This document shows, piece after piece, positions 55,823-64,000 of a stretch of DNA of 64,000 bases. Each line of letters begins with the position of its first letter. Position 1 is the first letter of the stretch. Under the pieces are notes generated by a model that did no database searches, was not told the origin of the DNA, and worked only from the letters and a program-made list of their open reading frames with translations. The position numbers and the translations under genes were made by a program. The stretch is from Aquilaria yunnanensis (Eukaryota; Streptophyta; Magnoliopsida; Malvales; Thymelaeaceae), in contig JBDJPA010000011.1 of assembly GCA_039654915.1 (NCBI GenBank), positions 4,526,001-4,590,000 on the forward strand, given 5' to 3'.

Positions 55823-58466
55823 TGTAACGGTTGTCTAAACATTCGGACATAATTACTGAGGTAACTTTAGTTATTTTAATAATTTAATGTTCTTAGAATA
55901 TTTAATGCAAGCAAATTCTCGGTTTAATAAAGTATAGTAGCTTAAAGAGAACAAAATTGGTCATTTAAGTAAACCAGACCAAGAAAGGCATTTTGATCAT
56001 TTCATATAGTGACCCATTTTTATTTCACGGTTGGTTAGAGGATGGAAAATTATTAAATTTAAGGTATCATGGTTTTTTTGTGATTCCCACTCTACCCTAG
56101 TGAAATTGTGACTTGACTAAATTGTCTGTAAATGGTTTATATGTAACCTTCAAAAGTATTAGGCCTAAATTGCACGTCTGTCAAAGCTGAGGACTGAGCG
56201 TGTAATTAAGGTAAAGAAGGATTCAGGCGCAGAATAATTCAGGTTTTGGTCCTAATTTTTCTGGACGATCCTAGATAAGTCCCTAATGTACTATTGTGTT
56301 CAAAGAATGTACCATATGCGTGGCATGTGCAATTAAAGCCTACATAAGTTGACTTTCATTAATTGCTCGGCCATCTTAGTCCTCTAGATCTAGACCACCC
56401 AAGAGCACTCTCTCCATTTCTAAACTCCATAGCTAACCAAATCCAAGATCCAATCCATCAAATTCAAGCACAATTAAGCAAATTTTTGAAGAAAAATCAA
56501 GTATGAAACCATCCTAAGCTTGAATTTCAAGTTATTTGCTCAAGTAAGTTTTTTTTTGTTCTTTCCTTGTTTTTTAGCTTCATAAAGGCTCTGTAGCTGC
56601 TGGATCTACTGATTTGACCTTAGTTCTTGTTTGTTTATGAAGGGCAAAACAACAAGAAAAGCTTGGGAATTAAGCTTAAGTGAGAAAGGTAAAAACTAAT
56701 TCAATTTTTCATTATTTTTGATTAATTCCAGAATTTTTGGGGGTTTATAAATCTGGAATCAAGTGTGTTATAATTAATTTTTGTTAATTTATGAAAGCAA
56801 AAATACGTTTAAAACCCATTTGAACCAAGTTGTTGAAAGAAGGCTAAAAGCCTAGTTATATGTTGATTTGGTTCGGATGTATCCAAATTTTTGGGTTATT
56901 TGTGCTTAAAAACATGGTTGGATTTAATGTGTTTATATTGGTTCTTAGTTGATTACAAGAGAAATAATCAATAGGAACCCAGATTTTTCAGTTTTGGAGT
57001 TGAAAGGATACAACACCGAAATCGGTGTTGTTGTGTATTGAGTAAAGAGCCAATTAATTGGAATCCAATGAGAGGGTTATTTCTAACCATTTAAACCATA
57101 AGGAATGTTATAATATTGCCATAATTATGGTTTATTTATGTAGCTAAATGATCAATTAAAATAGAAATACTGAAGTTACTATAAAGGTACAAAGAAGGAT
57201 ACAAAACCGAGACCATAAGGACACTGAAATTGGTGTTTGCTTGCATTAATTATTCAAGGTAAGGGATTTTAAGTTTAATTTTAAATTGATGCATTATGAA
57301 TTTTTCTACAATGCATTAATTAAGGGAGTAAGAGATGGACAAGAAGTGGCTTAAGGACTAAGTAATTAAATAGTCCTTAAGTAAGTATATGGGGTACTAA
57401 GTATTCAAGATGGGCTTTAACGATCAAGAGTACCCTAGCTAAGCTACCAAGCTTGGTAAGAATGAGCCACCAAGTTTAAGAACTCCTTGTACAGTGTGAG
57501 TAAGGGTAAGTAACGGTAAGCCAAACTTGCTAAGGCAAGAGTTAAACTCTTGTAAGAGTGAGGGTAAGTAATGGCAAGCCAAGTTTGCTAAAGCAAGAGT
57601 TAAGCTCTTGTAAGAGTAAGGATAAGTAATGGCAAGCCAAGCTTGCTAAGGCAAGAGTTAAGCTCTAGTAAGAAGGATTAAGTCGAGGATGGGTTCCCTG
57701 CCATAGAACCCGTACTAGTGGCCATTAATCAAGACCTCATAACGTTTTGAGCTCACGATAAAATGTGTATATATGATATATATATATTTATATATGTATA
57801 CACACACACACACACACACAGGTATTTTAAACACACTACTAGTATCTGCACAATGTGATACTTAAGGGAATGAGAATTATAAATTCTCAGGAAGGAATTT
57901 AGGACCTATAAAATAACGTTTTAAGCAAGGTTATTAAGCAAGGTTTTAGTGCAGGTATTTAAAATACCATGAATCTTTAATGATTCTAAGTTAATGGTTA
58001 GTAATATCATTGTACTAACTAAGTTATTTAAAATAGCCTTTACAGATACAGGCAAAGTGTAAAAGGAGAAGTTGGACCTCTCATTTCTAGAGCTTCTGTG
58101 CTCAAGTGGGAGTTATCTTGATAGCCTCAGACTTTGTACATATTGGGTACTTAAGTACCAAGGAAATACCTCTAGTTTAGTAAGTTTGTGCATAGACTTA
58201 TTTAGTGTATATGTTTGTATATACACTGTGGTTACTTATGGATGTACATAAGTTAAGTGATATATGTACATAAGCTCATGTTTGTAAGTTTAAATAAATA
58301 TATTTATATGACTTCGACACGTGTTTCAAGTGTTTAATGAATGCCGAAGTTAAGCACGCAAGTATTAGCTTAGCCATTTGCAACTAAGAGCAGGAATACT
58401 AAATCTTGATTATCCTAAGATCCTTGGAACACCATATATTAGGATAAGCGAGGAGGTTCCCTCACA
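55823..58466. mobile_element. Solo LTR, 2.64 kb, TSD ACATG
   Basis: Starts TGTAACGGTTGTC and ends GGTTCCCTCACA; the 5-bp duplication ACATG is exact at 55818-55822 and 58467-58471. Cassette B has the empty site GGTGGACATGGGTATGG near 27730-27746. No ORF. A three-unit tandem repeat lies at 57484-57672 and a (TA)/(CA) run near 57765-57820. Confidence 0.85.
57484..57672 (+). repeat. Three tandem units of about 62 bp inside the solo LTR
   Basis: The unit AAGGCAAGAGTTAAGCTCTT, GTAAGAGTAAGGATAAGTAA, TGGCAAGCCAAGCTTGCT is repeated about three times with few changes. Confidence 0.85.
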
Positions 58467-58553
58467 ACATGAGTATGCTTTTCCGCCCATCAACCTTGGC
58501 GGGGGAGCAACGGATATCGCGAATCAACGCCAGATCTACCCCGTTGCCATCCC

Positions 58554-58556
58554 TGT

Positions 58557-58597
<41 letters not shown>

Positions 58598-58601
58598 TGT
58601 G

Positions 58602-58638
<37 letters not shown>
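58554..58638 (+). repeat. (GT)n microsatellite
   Basis: Long GT run with a few interruptions; it creates apparent Cys-Val frames on the plus strand and Thr-His frames on the minus strand. Confidence 0.95.
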
Positions 58639-58640
<2 letters not shown>

Positions 58641-58811
58641 GATACGAGACAGGTAGACCTAAACCCATATTCTATCCATATCTAACAGCTATGAAAAAAT
58701 AAATGGACATCCGCTCCATATCCATTTAATTTTAAAAAAAACCTACCCCGTAGAAAAGATACAAATGGAAACCTACTGGAATGAATATCTATCGACATTC
58801 CTATGTTTAAT

Positions 58812-60499
58812 TTCAAGCACTAGACACACATGCCTGGACGTTGTTGTTGATGTGGCTTCAGTGTATTCTCGATTAATTATGTATGAAATGTAAAGTAGGG
58901 AAAAACATTGTATGCAAAACAAATATAGTGGGTAAACTCCACGGTGGGTCCCTCCCCCTTCTTTCTTCCATTCTTTTTTATTTTTTGGTTTTAAACGAGT
59001 CACATAACTTTATTTTATCCTAGCGAGGTCTCTCACCCTATATTGCGCGTCCTGTTTGAGTCCTTTTTATCAATTGGGCTATTAATTTTAATGGATTCTT
59101 GGTGAAAAAGAATAACCCTAGTCCCTAAAATTCATTCATCCTAGTCCTATCACCCTAGATTTTGTTCATCTACTTTTAACACCCTAAAAATTCACCCTAT
59201 TCACTCTCATCTCACAATTCTCCACGGCATAGTTATTAAAAAATGTTTTAAGTCGAAAAAACATTTACGACTTACATTTTTATGACTCTAGAGATGGAAA
59301 TCGTGTTGAAATGCAGTAGAAACGGAGGATAGGTAGAAACGTATAGAAATGCGACTCTAATCGTAGAAACGTAGAAATGTTAAGATTTTAAGACTCTACC
59401 TTTTTGAGTTATTTGGGTTAAAAAATGAATTGCTAAGAATCTTCCTTTTTTTTTTTTAACCAAAGGTGGTTGGCTCAAGTTGTCAAACCCAAAAAAATTA
59501 AAAAACTCACTCAGTCTCTTTCATTGGATTAGCTCTCTCTTACACACTGTGACCCATTAGGCCATTCTCTTTTATTTTTTTTTATTTGGTTCATCATCTC
59601 TTGTAATTGCTTTTTATGTTCTGTTATTCATCTTTCAAATCGCTTCTTAATCTCACCAACACTAAGTAGTTGCAGTACATAAATGTCTGATTGCATAACT
59701 TGTTTTCCTTATTTGTATGCTCATGCATTAATAACAATATGACTCTTTGTTTATAGTATTGTTGGAGTTCTAATAAGTGATAATATTGTGAAATATAAAT
59801 TTCTTAAAATATTTAAATGATACAGTGCCGTCTAAGGTAGCATCAACCTTTTGGAGGAATGTTAAAATCCCTACATAGTAAGTTGAAGGTGTAAACGTAC
59901 AAACGTGAGTGGTGGATGGAGTTTATAAATGATTAGTGTATAAGATTAAAATATGCAGACCAGTTTACTCACATAATTACCTCCACTTGTTTCAATTGTC
60001 CAATTTACTTTCACTTACATAATTACCTCCACCATTTTTAGCTTCAAGGTAGGTAATAAAAGCCAAGAAACAGCCACGAATCAGTTGTTTACATGGCAAA
60101 ACCCTACCCTGTCAAACGAGTAAGAAATCACTATATAAGAGTCAACCATAAGCTGCCTCAAGATACATGCTTGTTTGCTTCTTGCAGACCAAAAATTTCA
60201 TCCATCATATTTCTCTCTGCATAAAAAGCCTCCAATCGTTACTCTCCCAAAATGGCATGAAGAACGTCAAGGACCTTCCCCTAAACATCTTCAGCTGCGG
60301 TATAACTCCAACATTCTCGACTCAATCAGCAACATTTAAATTCTTCTAACAGTCTTTACATTTCATCCTATAAAATTGTATATAAAGATAACATTAGCAA
60401 ATAGGAAAGGAAGCATATTAATCATAGATAATCCAAAGAGACATACTGAATCTGAGGAGGCCAAGACAAACACATAAAAGCCTAAACAGTTTATTCAAA
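58812..60499. other. Cassette C spacer, no gene
   Basis: Matches 28026-28519 and 31855-33314 of cassette B, joined without the 3.3-kb solo LTR. A segment of about 300 bp present in B (32600-32920) is missing here near 60075. Confidence 0.6.
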
Positions 60500-63400
60500 T
60501 TACCAGTTTTCTTTTCTTGTCAAACTGGGCCAAGATATGTCATATATCAAATACTCCCATGAATTAGGATCATTTTCACGCTTCCTCATCATTACATCCA
60601 TGTACACCTTACCAACTCCCCCATCACCCCAATCACTTCCATAACAACCAAGAACCAGCCAATAATATCTGTCTATAGTTCTGTCCCATCCAAACCCAAT
60701 AAGAACTACATACTCCGTCCTTAGATGACGAAACTCTGCATGATTAATTCCATAGATAGGCCCACCATATATTTCCTGTCAAAAGATTAATATAGTGAAT
60801 TAAAAATGTTGGAAATGAAATCACTAATCATATGATATATAAAAGAGACTTACATTTTTCAGACGTGCAAAGTCACGACCTACTCGAATTGCAGCCACAA
60901 TGGGGCGTTCTCTCACAGTCTTCATGGCCTTGACTAAGTCAATACTTGAACCAACAGCATAATTAAAAATGGCAGGAGATTCCTGATCAAATGGTAATGA
61001 GAATAAAGACGAAAATGAAGTAAAATTTTTTTTTGAACAAAAATATTCAACAAGAGAATCCAGAGTAAAAATCTTTGATGGCTCTAAATCCACAGTATGC
61101 CTTTTTAAAAACTTCCACACATCTTGAGCAGTTGCCCCTGAAGATGAAGATGTAATACCATGACTTTCTCCAGAACTTGTAGTGGCACCACTTTTACTTG
61201 ATCCAACAACACTGTTTTTCAGCTTTTGAGCAGAAATGATTCTTCTTTCATTAAAATTCTTCTTCCATAAAAACTCAAAGCAACATGCACAAGCATGTGC
61301 CCAACTAGGCACTGCAGAGGAAATTATAATAACCTACTTCAATTATCAAGCACGCTACCTAAATAAATTCTGACTTCTATATGCAGTAAAACACTCAATG
61401 TTTAAAGCTTCCAAGATATCATACCCTTATTCAAAACCAACCATCATATCATAAATTAAGATTCAACCCTTATAAACCCCCCGTAGCTTGGTAAGATGTC
61501 ATGCATTGTTATTTGAGGACATTGATTCAAGGCTGTCCACCGACAGTACTCAATTACCAAAAATAACCAAAATCCCCTACACCAACTGGGTTAAATTACA
61601 AGTAACTACCAATTCTATCTATATGGTTAACAAAATCACTCAAAAGTAACTTGCAATCTATGGGTCTATTTTCATTTCTTCACAAAACTAAGATTTTAGG
61701 GACAAACCCCTAGTTCTCTCATTTGGTATAGAACCCTCAATACTTCAATCTTTTAATTCATAGCTCAAAATTACAAACCACTTTCGAGCCAAGTCTCATA
61801 AGTTATGTTAAACAATTAGGGCATGCACATACAAAAAGCAAAATAGAAGAAGAGGAAGAAAGCCATTACATTGATCCTGGATTTGGTCTGGAACCGCACT
61901 CCAGAAACCTTTCCCTCGCCAATCAGCACCACTTCGAATATATGGGTACCTTATTCGGCAAATTAGAAAATTTTTTTAAAAAAATAAGAGACCAAACGAG
62001 AAGTAAAAGATAATTCAGGGTATTGTACATACCTCTGCCGTGCAGATGTAAGGGGTGGGAGAAAAATCCACATAGTTGCATGAATCTGCCATCTGAGCAA
62101 AGTTGCCCAAAAAAAAGAAACATTAGGAGTAGAGATTCATGCAAGAAGGTTGCATGGAGTAGCCATAATCACTTGCCTTTATGACACCATATTCAATCTA
62201 TTAGCCACACAAAATGCTTCAAGCAAGTTAATTGGCATAAACTTCACAAATAGTTATCCTTACAAGGTAAAAGAAACAAATTCAAGAACATATAACCAAA
62301 TAATATTCTCAACATCATTCAAAAAGTGTTCAATAAATAAAAGAAGAAACATACAAGGAAATGAGAAAAAGCATTACTGTAATTAACATTGAATAAAAAG
62401 AGAGGTTCAAAACCAAACGAGAGCATAAAGCTCTTATTCTATACGCAAAAGCACCTTCTAAGAATGATAATAAATGCGTTAGCACTCATAATTCACATCA
62501 TATTAAAAATTCTGTCATATTTAACAATACAAGACAGTCAGGGTTGCTAATAGTAACTAAAAAAATCTGCATTTTTTACACTGAAATTTTTAGACTGTAG
62601 AATTTCAATTCTATGACATTAAAATTTTGCAGCTCCAAACTCTCAAAACAACAGAATTTCAACATGCTGTTCTGGATTTCTACATTTTGAAACACTGCAA
62701 TTTAGAACTCCAGCTTTTATGAAACTCATTAATTACATAACATCAAGTCACCAGTGAGGCCCAATCCATGAAATAAATTCAATAAGTTGCAGGCAGAACT
62801 ATATCTTAAAAGGAAGTAGAGAAAAAAGTAGCAAATATTTGGTTCTAAAACAGTAACAGATGATGTCTGCTAACCAATATGAATACAGCAAACCACCTAG
62901 TATATTGATCGATTAAACCATTAAAGTTGCATCAATCACCGGAATATTTGCAGAGACTTTGTAAACTTGGATTAAAGTATGCAGAAACTTCAAATTGTGC
63001 TTTAGACAATTATCCAATCAGAGAAATCATTGGAATTTTTGCAGGCGATGTGCAGGGATTGCACATCACTAGAAGGAAAAAGAGTTACCAACATCTTTTT
63101 TTTCCGGAACCTTCCCAGCATTTGTAAATGCTGCAAAAGTTTTGCCAACCGTTCAAAATTGCTGGCAAAAACAACTGGTAGGAATACATCACAAAGAATC
63201 CAGCCTGTTATTAGCATCTAAGAACAATGGCAAAACCCTGAAATTTGCAGGATTTGATTCCAAAACACTGCTGAAAACAAACTATCCCAGCATGTCTTCT
63301 CCATACTACGCTGGTAAAGGCATAAGCTTTTTACTTCCAAAACACTAAAAGAACCTTAACAACAACATTTGAGGGAAAACACAGCCAGATTTCGAGCTTT

Positions 63401-63849
63401 TGACTACCTAAACATCTACAATCACCACATATTGTTCTTCAATATGACATCAAATATACAAAAACAAATATTTTCTTCATTGATGAAGTTGAGACAAAAT
63501 TCAAAAGCACCTCAAAGAGTAACAACTGCTGACATTCATAAAGCTAATAATGTGCCCATTGATATTCTATTCACAACTATTTGCACATAACAAGAATAGA
63601 AACATGATCTCTGTATATCAAGCAACATCTATAGCCAAGGGCTTTTCTCCCATAAATATATCTAAAAGAGGAATCAGATGGTTTTAGCCAAAAACCAGTC
63701 AATTAGACAATATGAATGCACTGCATCTAGTGTTTTAGGCCTAGTGGAAAACCTCAACATGTTAAGCTACTTACTTTAGCTGTATCCTGAAAGCCTCCTT
63801 CACTTGTACTGCTTTACTTCAATGAACCAGTAAGCAGCTCAGCCAGCCC
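60500..63849 (-). pseudogene. Papain-like pseudoprotease copy C, decayed
   Basis: Minus-strand segments corresponding to copy B exons: 63775-63849, 62033-62092, 61870-61955, 61073-61311, 60854-60982 and 60500-60775. Damage: GAA to TAA in the first; the acceptor before the third is CCG instead of CAG; a 2-bp deletion shifts that exon (86 against 88 bp); the donor after 61073 is AT instead of GT; a 1-bp deletion near the end replaces the last residues. The 90-bp intron whose donor is lost is a multiple of three and open, so a 162-codon frame runs 60824-61312. Ser stands before WAHACACCFEFLW as in copy B, and YYWLVLGCYGSDWGD is unchanged. The gene start lies beyond the window. Confidence 0.85.
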
Positions 63850-64000
63850 CTGCAGATAAACATCACAAGTCTATCAGTGATTCAGAAGGCCATAACTGTG
63901 AAGCTAGTATATCATGTTTCAAATGCTTTGCTGAAATTCAGTAACTTAAATTGTCTTGTACATATAGCAGGGGTGATCAATTTGTTTATTCAGTTATGAC
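63850..64000. other. Intron or upstream part of pseudoprotease copy C
   Basis: Matches 37380-37530 of cassette B; the first exon would lie beyond the window edge. Confidence 0.6.

Larger units (their letters stand above)
54475..58803. mobile_element. hAT-like element, cassette C copy, with solo LTR inside
   Basis: Same element as 26411-28017: left end AATGGATGACGATAGATAAA, right end CTATCGACATTCCTA, flanked on the right by TGTTTAAT. The copy is interrupted at 55823-58466. A (GT)n run of about 80 bp at 58554-58638 corresponds to the shorter run at 27822-27854. Confidence 0.75.

Noticed and set aside
58378..58702. Cys-Val-rich ORFs, and the reverse Thr-His ORF
   Set aside because: Produced by a (GT)n microsatellite; the same applies to 27723-28106 in part.
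1..64000. CRISPR arrays, tRNA or rRNA genes, bacterial operons
   Set aside because: No regularly spaced identical repeats of CRISPR type, no tRNA cloverleaf or rRNA segment noticed, and all genes follow plant exon-intron structure.

Overview
This window is nuclear DNA from a flowering plant, probably a eudicot; I cannot name the species. It is AT-rich and almost wholly made of nested, decayed transposons around a few short-exon genes with GT-AG introns. There are no bacterial-type operons, rRNA or tRNA genes, or CRISPR arrays. Most long ORFs are fragments of transposons, exons or simple repeats.

Two gene families matter, and both occur three times as parts of one duplicated cassette. The first is a four-exon gene for a 239-residue protein with a cystatin-like C-terminal fold but no QxVxG loop. 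Its only intact copy is C (41974-43417, minus). Copy B (18434-24903, plus) is broken by a CACTA element in exon 1 and a hAT element in intron 3. Copy A is only the last exon (2002-2081). The second family is a papain-like (C1A) protein in which the catalytic Cys, the position aligned with the catalytic His, and the Asn are all replaced. Copy B (33315-35612 plus upstream exons, minus) is open in every exon. Copy C (60500-63849) and copy A (4734-5555) are pseudogenes. A cystatin fold beside a papain fold, both without their classical active residues and duplicated together, is the most interesting biology here.

Layout: 1-1248 is the 3' end of a Ty1/copia element with its LTR; 1262-1968 a broken LINE RT; 2002-5690 cassette A with a Stowaway MITE; 6677-7900 a diverged tandem array; 7975-13926 a hAT element holding a solo LTR (8766-13248) that itself holds a Pack-MULE-like element (9571-10765). 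13935-18430 is mostly unassigned. 18434-38090 is cassette B, with CACTA, copia debris, two hAT elements, a MULE, a further hAT-like element and a 3.3-kb solo LTR (28525-31849). 38090-40800 holds an orphan CACTA-type terminus and a degenerate retroelement or pararetrovirus-like ORF. 40802-44632 holds the intact cystatin-like gene between 273-bp direct repeats. 44633-53958 is a dead copia gag-pol split by two solo LTRs (45309-47956 and 49627-52212). 53953-64000 is the rest of cassette C with one more solo LTR (55823-58466).

Many insertions keep exact target-site duplications, and several have an empty site in a sister cassette. Insertions can therefore be ordered relative to the duplications by reading the window alone. 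All homology statements come from reading by eye; no alignment or database search was run.
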